Shown piece after piece: positions 25,580-33,757 of a stretch of 64,000 nt of DNA. Each line of letters begins with the position of its first letter. Position 1 is the first letter of the stretch. Source of the stretch: Bradyrhizobium sp. CB3481 (GTDB lineage Bacteria; Pseudomonadota; Alphaproteobacteria; Rhizobiales; Xanthobacteraceae); assembly GCF_029714305.1 (NCBI RefSeq), contig NZ_CP121647.1, forward strand, positions 7,088,501 through 7,152,500, written 5' to 3'. The notes under the pieces were generated by a model. It worked only from the letters and a program-made list of their open reading frames with translations. It ran no database searches and was not told where the DNA came from. Both the position numbers and the translations under genes were made by a program.

Positions 25580-26476
25580 ATGGCCCGTACAGCTACGTTG
25601 CCGGTTCTCAATGGAGAATCCGGTCTTTCAAGATACCTCGCCGAGATCCGCAAATTCCCGATGCTGGAACCCCAGCAGGAATACATGCTCGCCAAACGCT
25701 GGCGCGAGCATGACGATCGCGACGCGGCACATCACCTTGTCACCAGCCATCTCCGGCTCGTGGCCAAGATCGCCATGGGCTATCGCGGCTACGGCTTGCC
25801 GATCTCCGAGGTCGTCTCGGAAGGCAATGTCGGCCTGATGCAGGCGGTCAAGCGGTTCGAGCCCGAGAAGGGTTTTCGTCTCGCCACTTACGCCATGTGG
25901 TGGATCAAGGCCTCGATTCAAGAGTACATCCTGCGTTCCTGGTCGCTCGTGAAAATGGGAACCACCGCGAACCAGAAGAAGCTGTTCTTCAACCTGCGCA
26001 AGGCGAAGAGCAAGATCTCGGCGCTGGACGAGGGTGATCTCCACCCCGATCAGGTCAAGCTGATCGCCAAGCGGCTCGGCGTGACGGATCAGGACGTGAT
26101 CGACATGAACCGCCGCCTCGGCGGCGACGCGTCGCTCAACGCACCGATCCGCGACGACGGCGAAGCCGGCGAATGGCAGGACTGGCTGGTCGACAACTCG
26201 CCCAACCAGGAAGCCATCATGGCCGAGAGCGAGGAGTACGATCACCGCCGGCAGGCGCTGAACGGCGCCATGGGCGTGCTCAACCCGCGCGAACGCCGCA
26301 TCTTCGAGGCGCGGCGCCTGGCGGAAGAGCCGATGACGCTGGAAGACCTCGCCGCCGAATTCGGCGTCTCCCGCGAACGCGTGCGCCAGATCGAGGTCCG
26401 CGCTTTCGAAAAGGTGCAGTCGGCCGTCAAGGGCACGATTGCCCGGCAGGAAGCCGAACTCGAAGCCGCGCATTAA
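25580..26476 (+). CDS. rpoH: RNA polymerase heat-shock sigma factor RpoH (sigma-32)
   Basis: A 298-residue sigma factor that directs transcription of chaperone and protease genes under heat or protein stress. Region 2 holds the core-binding NVGLMQAVKRFEPEKGFRLATYAMWWIKASIQEYIL (split by domains 2.1-2.4). The RpoH box QKKLFFNLRKAK, unique to this class, is near residue 133. Region 4 carries the helix-turn-helix EFGVSRERVRQIEVRAF. GGAGG at 25568-25572 gives a strong start. Bradyrhizobium has several rpoH copies; the rluD neighbourhood fits the constitutive, non-ROSE copy (from memory). A hairpin terminator follows. Confidence 0.95.
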   Translation: MARTATLPVLNGESGLSRYLAEIRKFPMLEPQQEYMLAKRWREHDDRDAAHHLVTSHLRLVAKIAMGYRGYGLPISEVVSEGNVGLMQAVKRFEPEKGFRLATYAMWWIKASIQEYILRSWSLVKMGTTANQKKLFFNLRKAKSKISALDEGDLHPDQVKLIAKRLGVTDQDVIDMNRRLGGDASLNAPIRDDGEAGEWQDWLVDNSPNQEAIMAESEEYDHRRQALNGAMGVLNPRERRIFEARRLAEEPMTLEDLAAEFGVSRERVRQIEVRAFEKVQSAVKGTIARQEAELEAAH

Positions 26477-26503
26477 GCGGGGCAGAGGTATCAAGTAATG
26501 AGA

Positions 26504-26533
26504 AGCCGGCGGCAACGCCGGCTTTTTGTTTTT
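26504..26533 (+). terminator. Rho-independent terminator of rpoH
   Basis: AGCCGGCG (26504-26511) pairs perfectly with CGCCGGCT (26516-26523) around a GCAA tetraloop. A T-rich tract (TTTTGTTTTT) runs to 26533. It begins 28 bases after the rpoH stop. Confidence 0.9.
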
Positions 26534-26560
26534 GGGCCGAAGCTGTCTCACCAGCCACGC

Positions 26561-26671
26561 TGTCGTCCTCCGCGAAAGCGGGGGACCCAGTACGCCGCGG
26601 CCGTCGTGAGATCACCTGCAATAACCGCGGCCTCTGGAATACTGGATCGTCCGCCTTCGCGGACGATGACA
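26561..26671. repeat. Dispersed intergenic inverted repeat (family A)
   Basis: Left end TGTCGTCCTCCGCGAAAGC..., right end ...TTCGCGGACGATGACA. The arms of about 30 bp meet at CCAGTA/TACTGG and enclose a GCCGCGGCC-containing middle. Related copies are at 31361, 33627, 39535, 57341 and 60695. The protein-coding potential is nil. Confidence 0.8.
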
Positions 26672-26691
26672 GCAGTGGGTGATCTACTCCT

Positions 26692-27303
26692 CTACTCCCC
26701 CCACTCCCGCGCCATCGTCGCCAGCACGCAGCCCTCGCAATAGCGCGCGTCCTTGTAGTCGATCCAGTTGTGCGCGTAGACGCGACCCGCCGGAATGCCA
26801 TAGCGGGCGCGCAGCACCTTCACCAGGATCTTCCATGCCGCGATCTGCGCCTCGGTGGGTGCGCGCGTCACGTCGGGATAGTTGCCGGCGAACTCGACGC
26901 CGACCGAATTGTTGCCGATCACCTGGCGATAGGTCGCGCGGTTGTCGATATATTTGTTGTCGTTGCGGTTGGCGCCGTCGCCATGGGTCGGGACCAGATG
27001 CTCCGCCACCGCCCAGTACACCGTGCCGTCGGTTTCGACCCACACCATGACGCCGCGCCGCGTCGGGTTCTTCGACTGCGCTAGCGCGCCGCCGCGCGCC
27101 GAGCCCGCCGGCCCTTCGGTCTGGTGCACGATGATGTTACGCCAAGGATGGGATTTGGCGAGATCGCCCCAGGGCGCGAGCCAGACCATCTTCAGGCCGG
27201 GAATATCTGGCGTGCCCGAGACGCGCGCGACCGCGGCAAGGTCGGACGCTTGCGCAGAGGCGGACGCGAGGACGAACAGTGCGGTCGCGACGAAACGATT
27301 CAT
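26692..27303 (-). CDS. N-acetylmuramoyl-L-alanine amidase (Amidase_2 / PGRP-like)
   Basis: A 203-residue exported enzyme that cleaves the bond between muramic acid and the peptide stem. The signal peptide (MNRFVATALFVLASASAQA) is clear. The zinc-binding His in RNIIVHQTEGP and the GNNSVGVEFAGNYP strand are typical of the fold. The second zinc His is in YAHNWIDYK, with further residues in DARYCEGC. It stands alone, with a diguanylate cyclase gene 35 bases upstream on the same strand. The two Cys near the C-terminus could form a disulfide. Confidence 0.85.
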   Translation of the reverse strand: MNRFVATALFVLASASAQASDLAAVARVSGTPDIPGLKMVWLAPWGDLAKSHPWRNIIVHQTEGPAGSARGGALAQSKNPTRRGVMVWVETDGTVYWAVAEHLVPTHGDGANRNDNKYIDNRATYRQVIGNNSVGVEFAGNYPDVTRAPTEAQIAAWKILVKVLRARYGIPAGRVYAHNWIDYKDARYCEGCVLATMAREWGE

Positions 27304-27338
27304 GATCGAGGTCCAGTGACGAACCTCAGTACCACGCT

Positions 27339-28568
27339 TCAGGCGCGCTGGCGCAGCGCCATGTGCGGCCGCTCCACATCGACCGCTTCCGGCGCCAGCG
27401 GCGGCGCCGGATCGTAGGTGGCAAAACCGTTGCGGCCGGCCTTCTTGGCATCATAGAGCGCGTGGTCGGCGGCGGCGATCAGGCGGTCGGGATAGAGGCC
27501 CGTCTCAGCCGTCCATTGCGCGACGCCGATCGAGACCGCGATCGGAATCTCGTTGCCGGTGCACTGCTCGGCATCGGCCCGGCAGACCTCCAGCACGCGG
27601 CGCGCGATCATGGCGCCCTCGCGCAGCGTCGAGGACGGCAGCACGATGCAGAACTCGTCGCCGCCGGTGCGCGCCAGCATGTCGCCGGGCCGCAGGCGCG
27701 TCTGCGCCATCAGCGTGAAATGCTGCAGGCAGGCGTCGCCCGCGGCGTGGCCGTAGGTGTCGTTGATGCCCTTGAAACCGTCGAGATCGATCACCAGCAG
27801 CGCGAAAGGTTGCCCGCCGCGCTCCGAGCGCGCGCATTCTTCGGTGAGCCGCTGCAGCAAATAGCGGCGGTTGCCGACGCCGGTGAGATCGTCGAGCAGC
27901 GCCAGGTCCGCGACCTCGTTGCGCAGGCGGTCCATCGCCATCAAGAGGAAGCCGAAATTCAGCGCCATCGACAGGAACACCAGCACGAGGACCACGACCG
28001 ACTGGCTCGCATTGAAATGCATGTAGGAGAAGCCGCCGCCGATGCCGGTCACCGCGCCGAACAGGCGGACGGCAAAAATGGCCATGATAAGAAGCGTGAC
28101 CATGCCGGCCAGCCGGGCGCCCGGATTGATGTGGCCGTCATGCCGCGCCATCAGCAGTTTCAGGCTGAACGCCATCGGCAGCGTCTGGGCGATCGTCAGG
28201 ACGGTCATCCTTCCGGGCACGCTGTCATGGACATAGGTGAAAGAGCACAGCCCGATCGAGCCAAGCACCGTGACCAGCACGGCGTGGCGCCAGTAAACGG
28301 GCTGATTGAAAAACCGCTGGACCCCCATCGCGGCCAGGCAGATCGTCAGGATCAGTGTGGTGCCGGCGAACAACAGCGGCGCCATCATATCCGGCATCAC
28401 CACCCGCAGCATCGCGACCGCGGCGCCGGCCGCCCCGACGAATGCCGAAGCCGTCCAGAACCGCGCGGCCTCGAACGAGGGATAGCAGCGCATGACGTAG
28501 GCCCAGATCAGGCCCAGCGCCAGGAAATTGATGACGAACACCGTCCACAGCGTCGGAACGCTCAGCAT
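27339..28568 (-). CDS. Membrane diguanylate cyclase (GGDEF)
   Basis: A 409-residue inner-membrane enzyme that makes cyclic di-GMP from two GTP. Six or seven hydrophobic segments cover residues 1-220. The GGDEF domain begins at LLDDLTGVGNRRYLLQRL and contains the intact active site ARTGGDEFCIVL. The inhibitory I-site RPGD lies five residues before it, so product inhibition is expected. ASIGV-like wording (AVSIGVAQW) and the ADHALYDAKKAGRNGF end match the family. The start at 28568 gives a membrane domain beginning MLSVPTLWTVFVINFLAL. The long open extension upstream lacks a ribosome site and runs through non-coding sequence. Confidence 0.9.
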   Translation of the reverse strand: MLSVPTLWTVFVINFLALGLIWAYVMRCYPSFEAARFWTASAFVGAAGAAVAMLRVVMPDMMAPLLFAGTTLILTICLAAMGVQRFFNQPVYWRHAVLVTVLGSIGLCSFTYVHDSVPGRMTVLTIAQTLPMAFSLKLLMARHDGHINPGARLAGMVTLLIMAIFAVRLFGAVTGIGGGFSYMHFNASQSVVVLVLVFLSMALNFGFLLMAMDRLRNEVADLALLDDLTGVGNRRYLLQRLTEECARSERGGQPFALLVIDLDGFKGINDTYGHAAGDACLQHFTLMAQTRLRPGDMLARTGGDEFCIVLPSSTLREGAMIARRVLEVCRADAEQCTGNEIPIAVSIGVAQWTAETGLYPDRLIAAADHALYDAKKAGRNGFATYDPAPPLAPEAVDVERPHMALRQRA

Positions 28569-29009
28569 CGCGAACTCAGGACAGCAATGTCCCGTCTCCC
28601 CTCTCGTTCTGACGACCGCGGGACCATGCGCGTGCACGCGCACGACCCGAATTTCTCCCACGACGAACCCCGCCGTCTTGCGGGGGCAAGGTGCATCCGC
28701 GCCGCTTAACGGACCCTCACCGCTGATGGCCAATGCTAACCTTGGTTTTGAATTGATGAACACCGCGCGCGTTGGCGGATCGTTAAGCATGACGCGCGCG
28801 ATGCGAACGGCGGCGGCGAGGCGCGTTTCGGCACAAAATCGCGTCAAAATGCATAACAACTGTGGATAACGTGATGACAACGCCACGACAGCACGCGGCA
28901 GCGGGCTGCGAATCTGCTGGGATCATGCCCGAGGATGTTGCGAGGCTGGCCCTCCGCCAAGCATGCCTCGGTGTCGCGTTTCAATCCATGAAAACCTTGA
29001 GAGGATACT
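28569..29009. other. Intergenic region, no gene
   Basis: Neither strand has a convincing frame. One perfect DnaA-box nonamer (TGTGGATAA) lies at 28861-28869, and one is expected by chance in a window of this size. The right end must hold the promoter of the 22-residue peptide gene. Confidence 0.5.
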
Positions 29010-29078
29010 ATGGCTAAGAAAGCGAAGAAGGCGAAAAAGGCGAAGGCCAAGAAGGCCAAGAAGGCCAAGAAGAAGTGA
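29010..29078 (+). CDS. 22-residue Lys/Ala peptide, histone-tail-like
   Basis: After Met the peptide is only Ala and Lys (7 Ala, 14 Lys), in AKK/KAK steps, and it carries a net charge near +14. A good ribosome site (GAGAGGA) precedes the ATG, and a perfect hairpin follows the stop within 7 bases, so it is a complete small transcription unit. The composition resembles the Lys/Ala tails of bacterial H1-like proteins (PhaF, AlgP, HU C-tails), which bind DNA or polyphosphate. Function here is inferred. It is too short for ordinary gene callers. Confidence 0.6.
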   Translation: MAKKAKKAKKAKAKKAKKAKKK

Positions 29079-29084
29079 ATTTTC

Positions 29085-29115
29085 GCCCGGGTGGAGTGCT
29101 CAGCTCCGCCCGGGC
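29085..29115 (+). terminator. Hairpin after the Lys/Ala peptide gene
   Basis: GCCCGGGTGGAG (29085-29096) pairs along its whole length with CTCCGCCCGGGC (29104-29115), with one G-T pair and a 7-base loop. No T-run follows immediately; six Ts occur about 20 bases later. It could act as a terminator or a 3' stabiliser. Confidence 0.6.
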
Positions 29116-29184
29116 TCCTACCTCCGGGATGGTTTTTTGGAGAATGGCGGGCCGAGGGTCCGCCTTTTTATTTGGTCGTCAGCC

Positions 29185-29268
29185 GTCATTGCGAGGAGCG
29201 TGAGCGACGAAGCAATCCATCTATCCGTTATGCCGTACGATGGATTGCTTCGCTTCGCTCGCAATGAC
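29185..29268. repeat. Dispersed intergenic inverted repeat (family B)
   Basis: The left arm GTCATTGCGAGGAGCGTGAG leads to CGAAGCAATCCAT. The right arm ATGGATTGCTTCG leads to CTCGCAATGAC. A second copy is at 45671-45758. This wording is very common between genes of Bradyrhizobium and many other alphaproteobacteria. Confidence 0.85.
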
Positions 29269-29278
29269 GCCAGCGCTT

Positions 29279-29896
29279 CTACCGTTCCGAGAGCGCGAGC
29301 TTCGCCCCGAGCGCGGCAAAACCGGCGGCAAAGCTGCGCCGCAGCCAGGCCATCGCCTTCGGCCGGGTGATAACGCGGTCGCGCAGGCCGGCCGCGAACA
29401 GGCCGTAGACCGCGAACACCGCAAAGGTCATCGCCATGAAGGCCGCGCTCAATTCCAGCATGCGCGCCAAGGGATGCGGCTCGGTGGTCGCCACGAATTG
29501 CGGCAGGAAGGCGAGGAAGAAGATCGAGAGCTTTGGATTGAGGATGTTGATCAGGATGGCGGTCACGATCACGCGCCGGCTGGAGCGGGTGGCCGCGGCG
29601 GGGCGGGTGTCGACCGACAGCGCGCCGGTCTCGCGCAGCGCCTGCCAGGCCATATAGAGCAGATAGATCACGCCGCACCATTTCAGCGCGGTAAAGGCCA
29701 GCGCGCTGGTGTGCAGCACGGCGGCAAGCCCGAGCATCGCCGCCAGCATGTGCGGCACGATGCCGAGCGTGCAGCCGAAAGCCGCGGCGACCGATGGCCG
29801 CGCACCCTGCGTCAGTGCCACCGCCAGCGTATAGAGCACGCCGGTGCCGGGGGACGCGACCACGATCAGCGAGGTCAGGAGGAATGACAGCGTCAT
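29279..29896 (-). CDS. LysE/RhtB family amino-acid exporter
   Basis: A 205-residue inner-membrane exporter with five or six hydrophobic segments. The family opening is at residues 1-25 (VVASPGTGVLYTLAVALTQG, where P-G-P is replaced by PGT). KWCGVIYLLYMAWQAL and ILINILNPKLSIFFLAFLPQF are the other two hallmark stretches. LysE/RhtB proteins expel amino acids or derivatives such as homoserine lactone; the substrate is not predictable. It starts at 29896 and has no operon partner. A second, less similar member is at 52379-52996. Confidence 0.88.
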   Translation of the reverse strand: MTLSFLLTSLIVVASPGTGVLYTLAVALTQGARPSVAAAFGCTLGIVPHMLAAMLGLAAVLHTSALAFTALKWCGVIYLLYMAWQALRETGALSVDTRPAAATRSSRRVIVTAILINILNPKLSIFFLAFLPQFVATTEPHPLARMLELSAAFMAMTFAVFAVYGLFAAGLRDRVITRPKAMAWLRRSFAAGFAALGAKLALSER

Positions 29897-29942
29897 CCCT
29901 CGCCTTTATCACGCCGCCAGCGGGCGCGAAAGCCGGCCGCGC

Positions 29943-30350
29943 TTAAGAGCGCGCCTCGCGTCCGTGATCGTGGCGGTGCTCATAAACCATCCGCTCCGCC
30001 TCGCGGATCACGTCGAGCGGCGCCCAGGGCTTGGCCCAGAATTTGACGCCATCTGGCAATTCCTGGTGCAGCGGCTTGCCCGAGGTGACGATCACGCCCA
30101 TCTCGGGATTGTATCGCCTCGCGATATGCGCCAGCTCGACGCCGTCCATATTGCCGGCGAGCTGCACGTCGGTCATCAGCAGGACGAGATTGTCGGCGGC
30201 GCGCTCCAGCACCAGCTCGGCGGCCTCCGCACTCTCGCATTCGATGACATCGACCTCGCTTTCCTCCAGTAGAAGACAGATCATGTCGCGTTGCATCGGA
30301 TCGTCTTCGACGATGAGGGCCGTTGCGCGATGCGGTTTTGATTGTCCCAT
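29943..30350 (-). CDS. Single-domain response regulator
   Basis: A 135-residue receiver domain with no output domain. The acidic pair is in ALIVEDDPMQRD, the phospho-acceptor Asp is in LLMTDVQLAG, the conserved Thr/Ser is in VIVTSGK and the Lys in FWAKPWAP. It therefore can be phosphorylated, and probably passes the phosphate on or acts by binding a partner, like CheY or DivK types. GGAGG precedes the ATG at 30350. No kinase gene is adjacent; the hybrid kinase at 57585 is the only one in the window and carries its own receiver. Confidence 0.9.
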   Translation of the reverse strand: MGQSKPHRATALIVEDDPMQRDMICLLLEESEVDVIECESAEAAELVLERAADNLVLLMTDVQLAGNMDGVELAHIARRYNPEMGVIVTSGKPLHQELPDGVKFWAKPWAPLDVIREAERMVYEHRHDHGREARS

Positions 30351-30499
30351 GTGAGCCTCCTCCATTCGCGTCGCTCGGGCGATGTCGGCTTTTTGTCCGG
30401 TAATCGACACTAAGCAATGAAACCGCTTTTCGGTTCGGTTCCAATTTGCGAAAGTTTGCGGGAACCTGCCCTCTCGACCGTTCAAGGAGCTCATCCGCC

Positions 30500-31339
30500 A
30501 TGACTGCGATATCCGGAAGCGCGGCCGCCGTGACCGGCGCTGCCAGCGGCATCGGCCGTGCGCTCGCGCTGGAACTGGCTGCGCGCGGCTGCGATCTGGC
30601 GCTGGCCGACCGCGACGAGGCCGGGCTGCAGCAAGTGGCCGCCGAGATCGGCAAGGCGCATCAGCGCAAGGTAACCACCCACCGGGTCGATGTCGGCCTG
30701 CGCGCGGAGATCCAGGATTTTGCCAGCGCGGCCGTCGCCGCGCATCCCGGGCTCAACATCGTCATCAACAACGCCGGCGTCGCGCTGCTCGGCGCCTTCC
30801 ATGAGGTCGACCCGGCGCAGATGGAGTGGCTGATCAACATCAATTTCTGGGGCGTGGTGCACGGCACGCGCGCTTTCCTGCCGCATCTGTCGACGCGGGG
30901 AGAGGCGCATATCGTCAACGTCTCCTCGATCTTCGGCATCGTCGCCCCGCCCGGCCAGACCGCCTATTGCGCGGCCAAATTCGCGGTGCGCGGCTTTTCG
31001 GAAAGCCTGCGGCATGAGCTGGCGATGGCTGGTAGCCCGGTGAAGCTGTCGGTGGTTCACCCCGGCGGCGTGCTCACCAACATCGTGCGCAACGCCCGCA
31101 CCGGCAGCGGCATCTCAGACAATGCGCGCCGCGCCGAATCGATCGACCGCTTCGATGCGATCGCCAAGACGACGCCGCCGATCGCCGCCCAGCGCATCAT
31201 CGCCGGCATCGAGAAAAATCAGCCGCGCATCCTGATCGGCAACGACGCCAAGTTCATGGACCTATTGCAGCGGTTTCGCCCGGCGACCTATTGGAGCGTG
31301 CTGGCGAAGCGGATCGAGAGGATGGGTGGGAAGAAGTGA
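30500..31339 (+). CDS. Short-chain dehydrogenase/reductase
   Basis: A 279-residue SDR. The cofactor loop TGAASGIGRAL is near residue 12, followed by INNAGVAL. The active site has Ser in NVSSIFG and Tyr-Lys in TAYCAAKFAVRGFSES. ADRDEAGLQ at the end of beta-2 has Asp, favouring NAD(H). The long C-terminus (about residues 230-279, with AAQRIIAGIEKNQPRILIGNDAK) is that of bacterial SDRs close to acyl-CoA or sterol reductases. The ATG at 30500 follows AAGGAG; the frame is open for 18 codons upstream. It is divergent from the response regulator. The substrate is unknown. Confidence 0.88.
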   Translation: MTAISGSAAAVTGAASGIGRALALELAARGCDLALADRDEAGLQQVAAEIGKAHQRKVTTHRVDVGLRAEIQDFASAAVAAHPGLNIVINNAGVALLGAFHEVDPAQMEWLININFWGVVHGTRAFLPHLSTRGEAHIVNVSSIFGIVAPPGQTAYCAAKFAVRGFSESLRHELAMAGSPVKLSVVHPGGVLTNIVRNARTGSGISDNARRAESIDRFDAIAKTTPPIAAQRIIAGIEKNQPRILIGNDAKFMDLLQRFRPATYWSVLAKRIERMGGKK

Positions 31340-31360
31340 GGGGGCCGAGCTACACACCCC

Positions 31361-31467
31361 AGTGTCATCGTCCGCGAAGGCGGGGATCCAGTACGCCGCG
31401 GCTTCTCGGCTTAATCGTTGGCGTCTCTGGGGTCCTGGATCGCCCGCCTTCGCGGACGATGACACCA
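31361..31467. repeat. Dispersed intergenic inverted repeat (family A)
   Basis: Arms TGTCATCGTCCGCGAAGGCG and CGCCTTCGCGGACGATGACA lie close to each end. The middle holds GTACGCCGCGGCTTCTC, shared with the copy at 57341. Confidence 0.85.
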
Positions 31468-31471
31468 GTGC

Positions 31472-31565
31472 CGTAGGGTGGGCAAAGCGAAGCGTGCCCA
31501 CCATCTAACGGCGCGGCGGCGATGGATGGTGGGCACGTCGCTTGCGCCCCTTTGCCCACCCTACG
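31472..31565. repeat. Dispersed intergenic inverted repeat (family C)
   Basis: Arms CGTAGGGTGGGCAAAGCG and CGCCCCTTTGCCCACCCTACG bracket an inner GTGCCCACCAT/ATGGTGGGCAC stem. It directly follows the family A copy. This 'GGGTGGGCAAAGCGAAGCG' wording is widespread in Bradyrhizobium and Rhodopseudomonas (from memory). Confidence 0.85.
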
Positions 31566-31580
31566 AAACTGCCCGCGCGG

Positions 31581-32402
31581 CTATCGCCCCGCCAGCCGGT
31601 CCGCGAAATAGCCGATGGTCTTGCGATAGATCGTCGCCCTGTTCCACTCGCGCATCGCTTCGAAATTGGCGCTGCCCTCGCCATAGGGCGCGCCGGGCTT
31701 GAAGCCCGACATGTGCAGCAAATTCGCGGTGGAGGCGAGCACGTCGGGGACGCTGTGGCGCAGGTCGACATGGCCGTTGCCGTCGAAGTCGACGCCGTAT
31801 TTGATGTAGGACGACGGCAGAAACTGCGTCTGGCCGATCTCGCCGGCGAAGGCACCGATCAGATCGCGGAGCGGCAGGTCGCCGCGATGCACGATCTTCA
31901 GCGCGGCGAGCAGCTCGCCCTGGAATAGCTCGGTGCGGCGGCAATCATGCGCCATGGTGGCGAGCGTGCGGATGACAGGCAGCTTGCCGACATCGCCCTT
32001 GCCGAAATCGGACTCCAGTCCCCAGATCGCGACCACGATCTCCGGCGGCACGCCGAACTTCTGCTCGATGCGCGCGAGCAGCGAGCCGTGCCTCAGCAGC
32101 ATCTGCCGCCCGATGTTGATGCGGCCGGGGCCGACGCGGGTCGAGACATATTGCTCGAACGATTTGTTGAAGGTGCCGCGCTGTCGGCGATCGAAGGCAA
32201 GCACCGCCGGGTCCTGCGTGATGCCGGCAAAGGCTTGGGCAATCACCGCTTGCGAGATGCCGGCCGCGGCCGCCTCCTGCGACATCGTTGCAATGAAGGC
32301 ATTGAAATCGCCGCCGCAGCGGGCGGCGTGCAAGGGGGTGGCAAAAGCGACGAAGGCAAGCGCCGACGCGCAGAAGGCAAAGACGAAACGAAACGAATGC
32401 AT
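31581..32402 (-). CDS. Lytic murein transglycosylase, MltB-like
   Basis: A 273-residue exported enzyme that cuts peptidoglycan glycan strands, leaving 1,6-anhydro ends. The signal peptide ends TPLHAARC, so Cys could be a lipid anchor or part of a disulfide. The catalytic Glu is in AIWGLESDFGKG, the family's active-site motif. GEIGQTQFLPSSYIKYGVDFDGNG follows and marks the SLT/MltB group. The start at 32402 (MHSFRFVF) begins the signal peptide. A paralogue with the same layout is at 33758-34549. Confidence 0.9.
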   Translation of the reverse strand: MHSFRFVFAFCASALAFVAFATPLHAARCGGDFNAFIATMSQEAAAAGISQAVIAQAFAGITQDPAVLAFDRRQRGTFNKSFEQYVSTRVGPGRINIGRQMLLRHGSLLARIEQKFGVPPEIVVAIWGLESDFGKGDVGKLPVIRTLATMAHDCRRTELFQGELLAALKIVHRGDLPLRDLIGAFAGEIGQTQFLPSSYIKYGVDFDGNGHVDLRHSVPDVLASTANLLHMSGFKPGAPYGEGSANFEAMREWNRATIYRKTIGYFADRLAGR

Positions 32403-32623
32403 GGGGAGCCGGTTTTTTGGGAAGGGGCACGGACAAATCGGCTGATGTTGTAACACGGCCGTTTCGGGTATTCGAGGCTTGACGAAACCTGGTGCGCCAA
32501 AGGACCGGCTTGACCGCCGCGACATTGCCGGATTGGAGCACGCGAGGTAAACGCGCTATCGAATGCATGGCGCGGTCGTTCTACGGTCCATCACTGAGCA
32601 GAATATTCGCGAGGCATGACGCG

Positions 32624-32974
32624 ATGCAGGATGGCCTATCGAAGATGAACAGCGCATCGCTGCAGCCTCGCTTGTGGCGCGCGCCGCTGCTGCGCCTGCT
32701 CGCGATCAACCTGTTCATCGGCGTGGCGCTGGCGGCCGGCCTGGTCGGCGGGCTGCTCCTCCTCAATCCCGGCGGCTTGCGGCAGCTGATCTTCGCCGAC
32801 GCCTCGCCTGGCACTGCGCTGGGACTGCTGCTGTTCGGCTTCGTCGTCACGCTGGGCTCGACCGCAATGGGCACCGCCATCATGGCCATGGGCCGGACCG
32901 CCGACGACGAGACGCGCCGCGGCCCGCCGGCGCGCCCGGCCCCCGCGATGATCCCGGCAAAGCCGCTTCGCTGA
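32624..32974 (+). CDS. Small membrane protein of unknown function
   Basis: A 116-residue protein with two hydrophobic segments (LLAINLFIGVALAAGLVGGLLLL and TALGLLLFGFVVTLGSTAMGTAIMAM, each shortened here only by reading) and a Pro/Arg-rich tail. It is conserved-looking in composition but not assigned to a family. The start could be at 32624 or at Met 32645; neither has a strong ribosome site. It is divergent from the transglycosylase gene and just upstream of another hypothetical. Confidence 0.6.
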   Translation: MQDGLSKMNSASLQPRLWRAPLLRLLAINLFIGVALAAGLVGGLLLLNPGGLRQLIFADASPGTALGLLLFGFVVTLGSTAMGTAIMAMGRTADDETRRGPPARPAPAMIPAKPLR

Positions 32975-33067
32975 TCGGCGAGACCCTGCCTTTCGCTCGC
33001 GTGCTTGATCCGCGTCAATATTCCCGCGCCCCGGCTTTCCTAGGATCAGCGAAAACGGAGAGCCTCA

Positions 33068-33583
33068 ATGATCGGAATTACCCTGACCACGGACCAGATC
33101 CGCAATGCCCCGACGCCGGTTCGGCAGTGGATCGAGCAGCAGGTGATCGCCTCGCTCGGCCTTGCGGCCGAGACGCCCGCGGAGCATTCCCAGGCCGCCC
33201 ATCTGGTCGCCTGCACGACGGACGAGGCGGCTGCGGTGCTGGCAGAGATCAAGGGACTGATGCCAGCGTTCAACGTGTTCTTCGAATTCGCCCGCCCCGG
33301 CATTTCGTTCGGGCAGCCGCCGGTGATGGCGTTCCGCCTGATCGACATCCTCTATCACACGCGCCTTGAGGATATCGAACAGGTGATCGAATGCCTCGAG
33401 GCGATCAACGCGGCCTTTTCACACGTGCGCGGCGAAGCCTCCGCAAAGTTCTGCGGCTTCGACAATCAGGGCCACTGCCTGATCCCACCGGAGACGCAGC
33501 GCAGCGTTGCGGCGCTATGGCAGAGCATCCTGGCGAGCCAGAAGGAGTGGCGCGGCAACGCGGATGTGAAGCCGGCGGCGTGA
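33068..33583 (+). CDS. Conserved hypothetical protein
   Basis: A 171-residue soluble protein with no recognisable domain. It begins MIGITLTTDQIRNAPTPVRQ, and the centre holds FEFARPGISFGQPPVMAFRLIDILYHTRLEDIEQVI (in helical pattern). GGAGAG before the ATG gives a normal start. Base composition and codon use match neighbouring housekeeping genes, so it is probably a stable chromosomal gene. It may form an operon with the membrane protein 93 bases upstream. Confidence 0.7.
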   Translation: MIGITLTTDQIRNAPTPVRQWIEQQVIASLGLAAETPAEHSQAAHLVACTTDEAAAVLAEIKGLMPAFNVFFEFARPGISFGQPPVMAFRLIDILYHTRLEDIEQVIECLEAINAAFSHVRGEASAKFCGFDNQGHCLIPPETQRSVAALWQSILASQKEWRGNADVKPAA

Positions 33584-33626
33584 GTGGTGGAGCTCGTTAA
33601 ATGCTTCCTGGCTTTGGCTCTAACTT

Positions 33627-33749
33627 CGTCGTCCCGGCGCACGCCGGGACCCATACGCCGCGGCCTGTCTTGTAAGAGCGGACGTGTCGACGGCTTGGCT
33701 TGAACAATTGCCGCCGTGGCTATGGGTCCCCGCCTCCGCGGGGACGACG
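33627..33749. repeat. Dispersed intergenic inverted repeat (family A variant)
   Basis: Left arm CGTCGTCCCGGCGCACGCC, right arm CGCGGGGACGACG; the inner junctions are GGGACCCATACGCCGCGGCC and TATGGGTCCC. The middle (GACGGCTTGGC) is unrelated to the other copies. Confidence 0.8.
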
Positions 33750-33757
33750 GGATACCC

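Noticed and set aside
28861..28869. Perfect DnaA box TGTGGATAA in a non-coding region.
   Set aside because: Only one box, no AT-rich unwinding element, and no dnaA, dnaN or parAB nearby. About one such nonamer is expected by chance in a window this size, so it is not called an origin.
30461..30478. GGAAC...CGTT resembling a general-stress (EcfG) promoter before the SDR gene.
   Set aside because: The spacing is 13 bases, against the required 16-18.
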